Origin: Sphingomonas sp. CFBP 8760
GTDB lineage: Bacteria > Pseudomonadota > Alphaproteobacteria > Sphingomonadales > Sphingomonadaceae
Length of the DNA stretch: 64,000 bases
Assembly: GCF_014841615.1 (NCBI RefSeq)
Contig: NZ_JACYUG010000002.1
Coordinates: forward strand, 1 to 64,000
Direction of reading: 5' to 3'
Part shown: one piece after another, positions 41,736 to 51,154 of the stretch
Layout: every line of letters begins with the position of its first letter
Numbering within the stretch: position 1 is the first letter of the stretch
The notes under the pieces: model-generated
The model's input: only the letters and a program-made list of their open reading frames with translations
What the model was told of the DNA's origin: nothing
Databases searched by the model: none
Program-made: the position numbers and the translations under genes

Positions 41736-42259
41736 CCCCGGTCGCCCGGCTGCGTGCCGCCACAGCGCCATCGCACGACATGGTCGATGCGGCGTTCGGC
41801 CATCACGATCTGACGAAGGCGGCGGATTATTCCCGCTTCCTGATCGCCCATGCGCTGGCGCTGCCCGCCGCCGAACGTCAATTCGCCACGATGGATCGAT
41901 TGCCGCCATGGCGGATTCGCACGCCGTTACTGTTGGCGGACCTGCAAGACCTCGGCCATGCCCTCCCCACACCTCTCGCGTTCACGCTACCTGATATGGC
42001 GGGTGCGGCATGGGGAGCGCTGTATGTGACGGAAGGATCGCGTCTCGGCGGCATCATGCTGGCACGATCGGTCGACCCGAGTCTGCCCACCCGCTATCTC
42101 GGCGCGAAGCATGAAAGTGGGGAATGGCGGGGATTGCTCGCGGCGATCGATGCCGAGGGTGAGCGGCAGGGCGAAGCATGGATCGATGGCGCCATCGCGG
42201 GTGCGGAGATATGCTTCACCCTGTACCGGCACGCCGCCGCCCGGATCGCCACCCGCTGA
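41732..42259 (+). CDS. Biliverdin-producing heme oxygenase (BphO type)
   Basis: A 175-residue heme oxygenase expected to open heme to biliverdin, the chromophore of bacteriophytochrome. A proximal His is near the N-terminus (APSHDMVDAAFGHHD) and the distal helix is AWGALYVTEGSRLGG. It overlaps the symporter stop by 4 nt and converges on the phytochrome gene with 13 bp between the ends. Electron donor unknown. Confidence 0.9.
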   Translation: MTPVARLRAATAPSHDMVDAAFGHHDLTKAADYSRFLIAHALALPAAERQFATMDRLPPWRIRTPLLLADLQDLGHALPTPLAFTLPDMAGAAWGALYVTEGSRLGGIMLARSVDPSLPTRYLGAKHESGEWRGLLAAIDAEGERQGEAWIDGAIAGAEICFTLYRHAAARIATR

Positions 42260-42272
42260 AGCAGCCCCTGTC

Positions 42273-44414
42273 TCAGCCCTCCTGAATCGGCGCGGTCAGG
42301 ATGGCGCGCAGCCCTGGCTGGTTATCGTCCTGCTCGATCTCGCCGTTCAGCCGGGCGACCATCGCCGCCATCATCCGGCTGCCGAAGCCTGCCTTGTCGC
42401 CGACCTTGCCCCGTCCTTCGTCCGCGACGATCAGGCGCAGACGGTTGCGATGCTGTTCCAGCACGATGGCGATCGGGCCGGGCAAGCCATCATAGGCATA
42501 TTTGGTCGCATTGATGACCAGTTCGGTCATCACCAGCCCGACATTCACCGCCCGGTCGGACGGGATCAGCACCGGCGCGAAATCCAGCCTCATGCGCGAC
42601 GCCCATTCCTCCCCCAGCGACAGCTTCATGTCACCGGCCAGTTCCTCAAGGTACCGGGCCAGATCGATGGTTTCGATCCGATCGTCGCGGTACAGGCGAC
42701 GATGGACCTGCGCGACGGCGGACAATCGCGCCTGTGCCTCGCGCAGGTGATCGGACACCTCTCCCGGCCCGACTGCACGCGCCTGCATCGCCAGGAAGGC
42801 GGATACGAGTTGCAGACTGTTCTGGATGCGGTGATCGACCTCCTTCATCAGCAGGTCTTTCTGCTGCAGCAATGCCTCGCGTTCGTTCGCGGTGCGGGTC
42901 AGCTGGGCGTTCAGATCACGTAGCTGGCGGACCTGGTAGGCATCGTGAAAGGCACGCCGCAGGCGATGCGCAGCCTCCACCTCTTCCAGCGTCCAGCGGC
43001 GCGACAGGCCGCGCACCGCCTCCGTCCAAGTCTCGAACGATGCACGCGGCGTCAGTTGCTCGCCCGGTGTCAGGCCGACCGACTTGTGCGGGTTGCCCGC
43101 CCATTCGATCTCCTCGATCTGCTCCATGCGGAACCACAACAGGGTGCCGCCTTCTTCCCCCAGCGTCATCGCGAGCAGACCACTGGCATTGCCAGCATGT
43201 CCGACGGCCTCCGGCATCGCCGTGGCCAGTTCGTGCGTCACGAAAGGATCGCTGCCGCCACGTGCACTGACCCACGCCCCAATCTCCCGGATCGTATCTT
43301 CAGGTGGACAGATGCCGTCGACCACCACCGTCTGGCCGTGGACCAGCGCAAAACCATCGGCTCCCAGCATCGTGCGCAACTCGCGCTTCACCCGCGCCAC
43401 CGAATGGGGCAGGCCGGTCGCGCCCGCCAGCTTGGGGACGACATCGTCCTCCGCCGCGCGCAGCCGCAACCGCTCGCGATAGGTTTCCGCTTCCTCCTTG
43501 GCGCGGACCTGTCGGGCAAGGCCGGATGCCAGCATCGCCGCCGCCGCACGAACGTCGGCGGACAGCGCGTGCGGCGTACGATGATGGCAGGCGATCAGCC
43601 CCCATAGCAACCCGTCCTTGACGATCGAGATCGACGCGGAAGCGGCTACTCCCATGTTCATCAGGTACCGGACATGGATGGGCGACACGCTGCGTATCGC
43701 CACGTCGGACAGGTCGACCCCCGCGAAGGCTGCTGGCCTGATCGGCTGCGGGTGATAGGTGACGTCGGGGATCGACCGGGTACGGTTGCGGATATAAAGC
43801 GCCCGCGCTTGACGCGGGATGTCCGATGCCGGGAAATGATGATGCATGAAGGTGGACAACGCCGGATCGCTGTCTTCCGCCACGACGCGCCCGGCATCGT
43901 CGTCCAGAAAACGATAGACCATGACCCGGTCGAACCCGGTCAGCGTTCTGAAGGCGACGGCCGCACGATCGCACAAGGTACGCAGATCGCTCGCGCGCTC
44001 GAAGCTGGTGGCGAAGGCATCGAGCCGACTCAGGGTCGCGCCAGCGCTCATCGGTGCTGCGGCACTCGGCTCCAGCTCGACGAGCAGATGATCCCCTGCC
44101 CGGTGCACGGCGACGTCAAACCGTTCGTCATGCACGGTGATCGGCATACCAATCACCGTCCCGCCCGAACCAGAAGGAGCAGTCGCGATCAGTGCCGCGA
44201 TATCCTGGCGCACCAGCGTCGATAGCGGCGCGCCCAGCCATTCCGGCGACAATCGCGTCTCGATATCGCCCGCTCCCGCGATCACGGTCATCGAACCGGC
44301 ATCAGCGATCAGCAGCAGTCCATGTGGCTGGATCGATCCGGGTATATGGATGGGCTCCCGATCACAGCCGGCCAGGTCAAGGCCGGGATCGGTCGAAATA
44401 CTATGCGACGCCAT
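42273..44414 (-). CDS. Bacteriophytochrome histidine kinase
   Basis: A 713-residue red/far-red light sensor. PAS-GAF-PHY core: biliverdin-binding Cys17 is in GCDREPIHIPGSIQPHG, the PASDIP motif (FPASDIPRQARALY) is near residue 194, and LTPRASF marks the PHY tongue. The kinase part is of the HWE/HisKA_2 type with EVDHRIQNSLQLV (His528). No receiver is fused. It should phosphorylate a separate regulator, which is not visible here. It converges with heme oxygenase. Confidence 0.95.
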   Translation of the reverse strand: MASHSISTDPGLDLAGCDREPIHIPGSIQPHGLLLIADAGSMTVIAGAGDIETRLSPEWLGAPLSTLVRQDIAALIATAPSGSGGTVIGMPITVHDERFDVAVHRAGDHLLVELEPSAAAPMSAGATLSRLDAFATSFERASDLRTLCDRAAVAFRTLTGFDRVMVYRFLDDDAGRVVAEDSDPALSTFMHHHFPASDIPRQARALYIRNRTRSIPDVTYHPQPIRPAAFAGVDLSDVAIRSVSPIHVRYLMNMGVAASASISIVKDGLLWGLIACHHRTPHALSADVRAAAAMLASGLARQVRAKEEAETYRERLRLRAAEDDVVPKLAGATGLPHSVARVKRELRTMLGADGFALVHGQTVVVDGICPPEDTIREIGAWVSARGGSDPFVTHELATAMPEAVGHAGNASGLLAMTLGEEGGTLLWFRMEQIEEIEWAGNPHKSVGLTPGEQLTPRASFETWTEAVRGLSRRWTLEEVEAAHRLRRAFHDAYQVRQLRDLNAQLTRTANEREALLQQKDLLMKEVDHRIQNSLQLVSAFLAMQARAVGPGEVSDHLREAQARLSAVAQVHRRLYRDDRIETIDLARYLEELAGDMKLSLGEEWASRMRLDFAPVLIPSDRAVNVGLVMTELVINATKYAYDGLPGPIAIVLEQHRNRLRLIVADEGRGKVGDKAGFGSRMMAAMVARLNGEIEQDDNQPGLRAILTAPIQEG

Positions 44415-44486
44415 GGCTTACGCTTACCTCTTTACGGAAAGCGGCATGAACGTTTCGTCCGGGCATTGCAAATCCGGTACCCTCGA

Positions 44487-47351
44487 TCACTTCACCTGGA
44501 TCAATTCGCGGATACGCGTGGCCAATGCCTCCATCGCGAACGGCTTGGTCATCACGTGCATCCCGGCATCCAGATGCCCGTTTCCGACCACCGCATTCTC
44601 GGCATAGCCGGTGATGAACAGCGTCTTCAGACCCGGCCGGACCAACCGTGCGGCATCCGCCATCTGCCGACCGTTCATTCCGCCCGGCAGGCCGACATCG
44701 GTCACCAGCAGATCGATCGGGATCGCCGACTGCAGAATCTTCAGCCCGGCAGCGCCGTCCGCCGCCTCGATGGGCAGATAGCCCAGTTCCTCCAGCACCT
44801 CGACCACCAGCATCCGGACAGTCGGCTCGTCATCGACGACCAGCACGGTTTCACCCTCACTTGTTCGAGGGGCATCGGCCAGATCGGGCATCGCTTCCAC
44901 ACCGTCGGCCTCGCCACGGTGCCGCGGCAGATAGAGACAGACCATCGTCCCCTCCCCCGGCTCCGAATAGATCCGCACCTGCCCGCCCGACTGGCGCGTG
45001 AAACCATAAATCATCGACAGGCCAAGCCCGGTGCCCACCCCCAGCGGCTTGGTGGTGAAGAACGGATCGAACGCCTTGGCGATCACCTCCGGTGTCATGC
45101 CCGTTCCCGTATCGGATACGCATAGCGACACATATTGACCCGGTTCAAGATCACGGTCCCGCGCCGCGCGCGCATCGAGCCAGCGGTTGGCGCTTTCGAT
45201 CGTCAGCCGACCGCCATCGGGCATCGCGTCGCGAGCGTTGATGCACAGGTTGAGCAGCGCGTTCTCAAGCTGGTTGGGATCGACCAGCGTCGACCACAAC
45301 CCTCCCGCCGCCACCGTTTCTAGTTCGATTCCCGGCCCGATCGTGCGGCGGATCAAATCCTCCATGCCGGCGATCAGCCGGTTCATGTCGGTCGGCTTGG
45401 GATCGAGCGTCTGCCGGCGCGAAAAGGCGAGCAGCCGGTGCGTCAGCGACGCCGCACGTTTCGCTGCCCCCTGCGCGGCGAGCGAGTATCGTTCGACATC
45501 GGCAAGTCGGCCTTGTGCGATGCGGATGCCCAGCAGTTCGAGACTGCCGATGATCCCGGTCAGCAGGTTGTTGAAGTCGTGCGCGATACCGCCGGTCAAC
45601 TGGCCGACCGCTTCCATCTTCTGGCTCTGACGCAGCGCCTCTTCCGCCACCATCAGTTCGCGGGTCCGTGCCGCCACCTGCTCTTCCAACGTGTCGGCGA
45701 AACGGCGCTGGTCGTCGATATCGGTATTGGTGCCGACCCACCGGACGATCACCCCGCCCGCCCGTACCGGCTCCGCCCGCACCAGAAACCAGCGATAGGC
45801 ACCGTCCGCGCGACGGATGCGGAATTCGACCCCGTAGACTTCGCCGGTCATGATGGCATGCACCCACCGTCGCCCGGCTTCGGCAGCATCATCTGGATGG
45901 ACGATGTCGGTCCATGCCATCAGCCCGGCCAGTCCGGCCTTATCGAGACCGCTATAGGCATAGACCTGATCGTTGAACCAGTAGAGGTGGCCATCGGCAT
46001 GGGCCGCCCAGATCTGGTTGGGCACGGCCTGGGCAAAGACGCGGAACTGCTCCTCGCTCTGCCGGCGGGCCTCGTCAGCACGAACGCGCTCGGTGGCAGC
46101 GCGGACGCGGGATGCGACCTCACGGATCAGCGCCAGCTCGTCGTCGTCGTACGGGCGCGGCTCGGCGTTGTTGACGAAGACGAGCGCGACGATGCGCCCC
46201 TGTTCGAGCAGCGGCATATTGACGAACGAGGCGGCGGCGATGCCGCGCAGCGCATCGGCGGTGGCGCGGGTACGCGGGTCGCGCGCGACATCGGCGATCT
46301 GCACGGTCCGGCCCGCCTTCAGGTCTTCGATATAACTGCCATATTCCCGGAATTGCAGCACACCGGCAATGCTGGTCACGCCTGGCGCATTCCAGTCCCG
46401 ATCGATCGTGATCGTCTCCGCCCCGGTATCGATGACGCCGTACCCGGCACGGCTGACGCCCAATGCACGACCGAGGATTTCCGAGGACACATAGCTGATC
46501 TCACCGATGTCGGTCAGGTCACGTAGCCGATCACCCAGTTCGAGCAGCGTCGACTGTCGCATCGCCGCGCGCTTCTGATCGGTGATGTCGAAACTGACGC
46601 CGGGGAAGCGCACGGGTCGCCCCTGATCGTCAAGCCGGCACCGACCCTGCGCCGCGACCCAGCGGGTGGAGCCATCATCCTGGATCAGGCGATATTCGGC
46701 AATGAACTCTCCCCCCGAACTGATTGCCTGCTCGATCCGGGCCTCGGCCGGAAGGCGGTCGTCCGAATGCATCCTGCCAAAGAACGCGGCAATGGGTGCG
46801 CCGTGGGCAGCCCGATCGGGATCGACGCCATAAAGACGGGCGAACCGTTCGTCCGCGCGAACCAGATCGGTGGTTACGTCCCAATCCCAGGTGCCGATGC
46901 CGTGTCCGGCAGACAGGGCCTGCTGCAACCGCTCCTCGCTTTCGCGGGCGGCATGTTCGGAGCGGCGCTGGTCGGATACATCGGCGAACAGGATGCCGAT
47001 CCTGCGTTCAGCGGGGTCGCCGACCCGTAACGCCTGTACCTCGAACCAGCGGCCCATGGCCTCCGATCCGTTTCCGAAGCGGGCCGGTTCACCGGTCAAT
47101 GCGACTCGGCCATAGGTATCGTACCAGTGCTGCTCCAGCCCCGGCACCAGTTCCCGTGCGGTCCGGCCGACGGGATCGACCAGTCCCGTCTGCTGTTCGA
47201 ACATCCGGTTCACCGCGACGAACCGGTAATCCACCGCCCGATCTCCATCGAAGATCATCTCGACGATACAGAATCCGGTATCGACCATGTCGAATATCTG
47301 GCGATAGATGTCCGGCGACACGGGGCCGCCGGACGAGAGGGAATGGGTCAT
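44487..47351 (-). CDS. Multi-sensor hybrid histidine kinase
   Basis: A 954-residue soluble kinase. Domains in order: PAS (about 15-125), PAS with PAC (140-260), GAF (265-420), PAS with PAC (435-550), HisKA with His591 in GGIAHDFNNLL, HATPase (about 690-800; SDTGTGMTPEV, GLGLSMIYGF) and a receiver with Asp885. No transmembrane segment is seen. It lies upstream of the bacteriophytochrome gene on the same strand with a 72-bp gap and may share its output, which is unproven. Confidence 0.93.
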   Translation of the reverse strand: MTHSLSSGGPVSPDIYRQIFDMVDTGFCIVEMIFDGDRAVDYRFVAVNRMFEQQTGLVDPVGRTARELVPGLEQHWYDTYGRVALTGEPARFGNGSEAMGRWFEVQALRVGDPAERRIGILFADVSDQRRSEHAARESEERLQQALSAGHGIGTWDWDVTTDLVRADERFARLYGVDPDRAAHGAPIAAFFGRMHSDDRLPAEARIEQAISSGGEFIAEYRLIQDDGSTRWVAAQGRCRLDDQGRPVRFPGVSFDITDQKRAAMRQSTLLELGDRLRDLTDIGEISYVSSEILGRALGVSRAGYGVIDTGAETITIDRDWNAPGVTSIAGVLQFREYGSYIEDLKAGRTVQIADVARDPRTRATADALRGIAAASFVNMPLLEQGRIVALVFVNNAEPRPYDDDELALIREVASRVRAATERVRADEARRQSEEQFRVFAQAVPNQIWAAHADGHLYWFNDQVYAYSGLDKAGLAGLMAWTDIVHPDDAAEAGRRWVHAIMTGEVYGVEFRIRRADGAYRWFLVRAEPVRAGGVIVRWVGTNTDIDDQRRFADTLEEQVAARTRELMVAEEALRQSQKMEAVGQLTGGIAHDFNNLLTGIIGSLELLGIRIAQGRLADVERYSLAAQGAAKRAASLTHRLLAFSRRQTLDPKPTDMNRLIAGMEDLIRRTIGPGIELETVAAGGLWSTLVDPNQLENALLNLCINARDAMPDGGRLTIESANRWLDARAARDRDLEPGQYVSLCVSDTGTGMTPEVIAKAFDPFFTTKPLGVGTGLGLSMIYGFTRQSGGQVRIYSEPGEGTMVCLYLPRHRGEADGVEAMPDLADAPRTSEGETVLVVDDEPTVRMLVVEVLEELGYLPIEAADGAAGLKILQSAIPIDLLVTDVGLPGGMNGRQMADAARLVRPGLKTLFITGYAENAVVGNGHLDAGMHVMTKPFAMEALATRIRELIQVK

Positions 47352-47434
47352 CGATCCGCCAATGGTCGGTTACGTCGTCTGGCCGCCCGCTGCCGCCGGG
47401 CCACGGTGGTTAGCGAGACGCGAACGGGCGTGGT

Positions 47435-48187
47435 TCAGTTCCCTTTCTGACAGGCGACGATCGCCGCGATCACGCCCAGCGTATCCTGCGGGTCGCGTAC
47501 GCGCACGGTATCCAGTCCCAGTTCCTTGGCGGGATAGTCATTGCCACCGGGGAAGATCGCATCGCCGATGAACATCATCGCCTCCAGCGGGATGCCGCTG
47601 GCATCGCGCAGTTTCTTGAGACCATAAGCCTTGTCGACACCCTCGCGAGTGATGTCGATCGAGGTGGCGCCACCCATGTTGATCGACAGGCCGGGCAACC
47701 GCTGCTTCAGTTCGGCCTGGATGATCTTGCGCTTCTCGAACTTGGGGTCCCAATGTTCCTTGGCGTCGATCGGCGCCTGCTGGCCGAGCGCGGAGAAGGT
47801 GATCTGGCTACCGCGATCCTCGATCCGTTCGCCCCAGGTCTGTTCGGGTACGAAACCCGTCGCCTCCAGCGCGGCGTCGAATTCGCGCAGGATCTTGGCC
47901 TTGGTCTCGTCATCGAACAGTTCGGCATACACCGTCGTCCATGCATCGTCCTGCCACGTATAGAGCTTGGTGCCGGTGGTCGGCATCAGCCACAGCTTCG
48001 ACCGGTCGGCCCGCGCCGGCAGACGGCTGGCCACCTGCTTGTCGAACTGTGGCCAGTCCCCGCCGGAAATCACCGCGACATTGGCTACGCCCAGCAGGTC
48101 AGCCAGCGCCTCCGCCATCGGATCACCCAGCGGCTGCTTGCTTTCGGCCAGGGTTCCATCGAGGTCGAATGCGACGAGCTGCTTCAT
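47435..48187 (-). CDS. HAD-IIB phosphatase, phosphomannomutase-like
   Basis: A 250-residue cytosolic HAD-fold protein. Motif I is FDLDGTLAES (Asp8, Asp10). The segments SQITFSALGQQAP, NMGGATSIDITREGVDKAYG and MMFIGDAIFPGGND strongly resemble eukaryotic-type (PMM2) phosphomannomutase, an unusual form for bacteria. If active it would link mannose-6-phosphate and mannose-1-phosphate; a plain sugar phosphatase is the other choice. It overlaps the preceding HAD gene (ATGA) in the pentose phosphate operon. Confidence 0.85.
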   Translation of the reverse strand: MKQLVAFDLDGTLAESKQPLGDPMAEALADLLGVANVAVISGGDWPQFDKQVASRLPARADRSKLWLMPTTGTKLYTWQDDAWTTVYAELFDDETKAKILREFDAALEATGFVPEQTWGERIEDRGSQITFSALGQQAPIDAKEHWDPKFEKRKIIQAELKQRLPGLSINMGGATSIDITREGVDKAYGLKKLRDASGIPLEAMMFIGDAIFPGGNDYPAKELGLDTVRVRDPQDTLGVIAAIVACQKGN

Positions 48188-49008
48188 GCGTGATCCCTTT
48201 TGATAATGAGATGGTCGATGGCCCACGCGACGCCATCGTCGTCGTTCGGCCGGGAAACGTGATGTGCCCGGGTTTTGACGGCATCCGGCGCATTGCCCAT
48301 CGCGATCGCCAGTCCGGCACGGTCCAGCATCGGCAGATCGTTGGCCTGATCGCCGATCGCGGCGGTTTCGTCGAGCGGCACCCCGAACGATTCGGCGAGA
48401 GCGGCGATGCCCGCCCCCTTGTTCGCCTCCGGTGCGGTGACGTCGAGATAATAGGTCTGGCTTTGCGCGATCGTGGCGCTGTCACCCCATGCGTCGGCCA
48501 CCTGCACGGCCAGTTCGGCCAACAGCGGCTGATCGTCGCTGACGAAGGTGATCTTGTCCGCCCGGTCGAGCAGGGCATCGAAGTCGTCGGTGACGATCGG
48601 TTCCTGCGCCGAGGCCCGCCGCTCCGACCCGACATGGGTGCCCTGGTCGGTCGACGCATACCAGCGATCGTCGGCGAACATCCACCGGTCCACCGGCGCA
48701 TCGCCGACTGCCGCCCAGATGCCGCGTGCGACCGCAGGATCGATCCGGTGGTGCGCCAGTATCTCACCCGACCGCCGGAAGACGATGCCGCCGTTGAACG
48801 CGCCGACCGGCTCGTCGAGACCCAGTTGCTCGATCAGCGGCAGCAGCCCCGATCGCGGACGTGCGGAGATGATCGTGAAGCCGATCCCGGCCTCATGCAG
48901 GCGCGCGACCGCGTCGATCGTTCCGTTGGTCAACCGCTTCTCACGATCGACCAAGGTTCCGTCGACATCGGACACCAGCAGGCGCGGGCGCTTGCCCGAT
49001 GAGTTCAT
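48184..49008 (-). CDS. Cof-type HAD-IIB phosphatase
   Basis: A 274-residue HAD hydrolase with motif [18 protein letters not shown] (Asp14, Asp16), motif II IISARP, the cap domain (about residues 90-190) and motif [20 protein letters not shown]. Cof-type members dephosphorylate sugar phosphates or nucleotides. ATGA overlaps with gnd upstream and the phosphomannomutase-like gene downstream indicate co-translation. Confidence 0.92.
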   Translation of the reverse strand: MNSSGKRPRLLVSDVDGTLVDREKRLTNGTIDAVARLHEAGIGFTIISARPRSGLLPLIEQLGLDEPVGAFNGGIVFRRSGEILAHHRIDPAVARGIWAAVGDAPVDRWMFADDRWYASTDQGTHVGSERRASAQEPIVTDDFDALLDRADKITFVSDDQPLLAELAVQVADAWGDSATIAQSQTYYLDVTAPEANKGAGIAALAESFGVPLDETAAIGDQANDLPMLDRAGLAIAMGNAPDAVKTRAHHVSRPNDDDGVAWAIDHLIIKRDHA

Positions 49009-49988
49009 TGCGGGATTTCCACGTGGCCGCCAAAGCCATAGCGCATCGCCGACAGCACCTTGTCGCCGAACGTATGGTCGATCCGGCTGCGATACCGCGC
49101 GAAAAGCGACGCGGTGAGGACGTTGGCCGGCACCTTCTGCTCCATCGCCGCATCGATCGTCCACTGCCCCTCGCCCGAGTCCGCGACGCTGCCGGAGAAC
49201 TGTTCCAGCATCCCGTCCTTCGCCAGCGCGATGGCGGTCAGGTCGAGCAGCCACGACGAGATCACGCTGCCACGGCGCCATACCTCGGCGATGTCGGTCA
49301 GGTTCAGGTCGAACCGTTCCTCCTCGGGCAGTTTGTCGGTGTTCTTGGACTTCAGGATGTCGAAGCCTTCGGCATAGGCCTGCATCAGGCCGTATTCGAT
49401 GCCGTTGTGGATCATCTTGACGAAGTGGCCCGATCCCGCAGGCCCGGCATGGATATAGCCCTTTTCGGCGCGGGGATCGGCATTCTCCGGGTTGCGGCCG
49501 GGGGTACGGACGATGTCGCCGGTGCCGGGCGCCAGCGTGTCGAAGATCGGATCGAGCAGGTCGACCGTCTCCTTGTCACCGCCGATCATCATGCAATAGC
49601 CGCGTTCCTTGCCCCACACCCCGCCGGACGTGCCGACATCGACATAGTGAAGGTCCTTCTCCGCCAGCATCTTCGCGCGGCGGATGTCGTCCTTGTAGAA
49701 GCTGTTGCCGCCATCGATCACGATGTCGCCGGGCTTCGCATCGGCACCGATCGTCGCGATCGTCGCTTCGGTGATCTCGCCGGCGGGCAGCATCACCCAC
49801 CAGATCGCCGGCGTGTCGAGCTTGTCCCGCATGTCGTCGAGCGAGGTGGCGGGGATCGCGCCATCCGCAGCCAGCGCCGCGACCGCCTCGTCATTGCGGT
49901 CGTAGGCGACGATCTCGTGACCACCGGCCATCAGCCGGCGGGCCATGTTGCCGCCCATTCGGCCGAGGCCGATCATGCCAATCTTCAT
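49005..49988 (-). CDS. gnd: 6-phosphogluconate dehydrogenase, decarboxylating (short form)
   Basis: A 327-residue oxidoreductase converting 6-phosphogluconate to ribulose-5-phosphate. The N-terminal coenzyme fold [43 protein letters not shown] and [14 protein letters not shown] are clear. The length and short helical domain match the NAD-preferring GndA/YqeC subgroup. The ATG at 49988 has an AGGTG site at usual spacing. Confidence 0.93.
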   Translation of the reverse strand: MKIGMIGLGRMGGNMARRLMAGGHEIVAYDRNDEAVAALAADGAIPATSLDDMRDKLDTPAIWWVMLPAGEITEATIATIGADAKPGDIVIDGGNSFYKDDIRRAKMLAEKDLHYVDVGTSGGVWGKERGYCMMIGGDKETVDLLDPIFDTLAPGTGDIVRTPGRNPENADPRAEKGYIHAGPAGSGHFVKMIHNGIEYGLMQAYAEGFDILKSKNTDKLPEEERFDLNLTDIAEVWRRGSVISSWLLDLTAIALAKDGMLEQFSGSVADSGEGQWTIDAAMEQKVPANVLTASLFARYRSRIDHTFGDKVLSAMRYGFGGHVEIPQ

Positions 49989-50024
49989 CATGTTCACCTA
50001 TATCGAGGATCGGGCAACCGGAGC

Positions 50025-51149
50025 TCAGGCGGTCGCCGGCTGCTTATTCGCGATCGCGCCCAGCAGGTCGTCGAAGGCGCTTGTGAAGGACGCAACCCCT
50101 TCAAGAACAAGGGAATCCGTCACACCGGGGAGGTCCAGCCCAAGCCGATCGGCCTCCGCCAGCACATGCCGGGCGGCGTCGACATCGGCGGTCAGCGTCG
50201 TCGCCACCGTGCCGTGGTCGCGGAAGGCGTCCATCGTCTTGGGTGGCATGGTGTTGACAGTGTCGGGACCGATCAGCGTGTCGATGTAGAGCGTGTCGGG
50301 ATAGGCCGGGTCCTTGACCCCGGTCGACGCCCAAAGCAGCCGCTGCGGCTGTGCGCCCTTCGCGGCCAGCGCCTGCCAGCGATCGGATGCGATGAAATCC
50401 TGATACCAGGCATAGGCCTGCTTGGCGTTGGCGATCGCCACCTTGCCGCGCACCGCCTTCAGCGCCTCCGCCTCGGCATCGCCGTCCTTCAGCCGGGCGT
50501 CGATCTGTTTGTCGATCGTCGTGTCGATCCGGCTGACGAAGAAGCTGGCGACCGATGCGATGCGATCGATCGGCTGGCCCTGACGGACGCGCTCTTCCAG
50601 TCCCGCCGCATAGGCCTCGGCGACCCGGATATAGGCGTCAAGCGAGAACAGCAGCGTCACGTTGACGTTGATCCCCACCGCGATCGTCGCCGAAATCGCC
50701 GGAGCGCCGGCGATCGTGCCGGGAATCTTGATCATCAGGTTCGGACGATCGACCGCCGCCCACAGCTTCTGCGCCTCCGCGATGGTCGCGTCGGTGTCGT
50801 CGGCGATGTAGGGCGACACCTCCAGGCTGACATAGCCGTCCTTCGCATCCAGCTGATCATAGACCGGCGCCAGCGTTTCTGCCGCAGCCTTGATGTCCTC
50901 GATTGCCAGATGTTCGTAGCGGTCGATCGTCGCGGCGCCGGGATTTTCCTCGTCGAACGCGGCAAGCGTGTCGTCATAGGCATCGCCATGCCCCATCGCC
51001 TTTTCGAAGATCGACGGGTTGGAGGTGACGCCGGTCAGCCCGTCCTCCTCGACCAGCTTCTTCAGCCCGCCGGCTTCGAGAAACTTGCGGTCGACGAAGT
51101 CGAGCCAGACGGCGGTGCCTGCGGCGGAGAGATCGGAAAGCTTGCTCAT
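50025..51149 (-). CDS. tal: Transaldolase
   Basis: A 374-residue transaldolase of the long form found in actinobacteria, cyanobacteria and some alphaproteobacteria. The start motif GTAVWLDFVDRKFLEAGG and TGVTSNPSIFEKA are followed by the Schiff-base Lys in NLMIKIPGT. It shuttles dihydroxyacetone units between sugar phosphates. An ATG at 51158 overlaps the tkt stop but AAGGA touches it directly; the ATG at 51149 has that site at 9 nt, so I choose it. Confidence 0.94.
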   Translation of the reverse strand: MSKLSDLSAAGTAVWLDFVDRKFLEAGGLKKLVEEDGLTGVTSNPSIFEKAMGHGDAYDDTLAAFDEENPGAATIDRYEHLAIEDIKAAAETLAPVYDQLDAKDGYVSLEVSPYIADDTDATIAEAQKLWAAVDRPNLMIKIPGTIAGAPAISATIAVGINVNVTLLFSLDAYIRVAEAYAAGLEERVRQGQPIDRIASVASFFVSRIDTTIDKQIDARLKDGDAEAEALKAVRGKVAIANAKQAYAWYQDFIASDRWQALAAKGAQPQRLLWASTGVKDPAYPDTLYIDTLIGPDTVNTMPPKTMDAFRDHGTVATTLTADVDAARHVLAEADRLGLDLPGVTDSLVLEGVASFTSAFDDLLGAIANKQPATA

Positions 51150-51154
51150 CGCGG

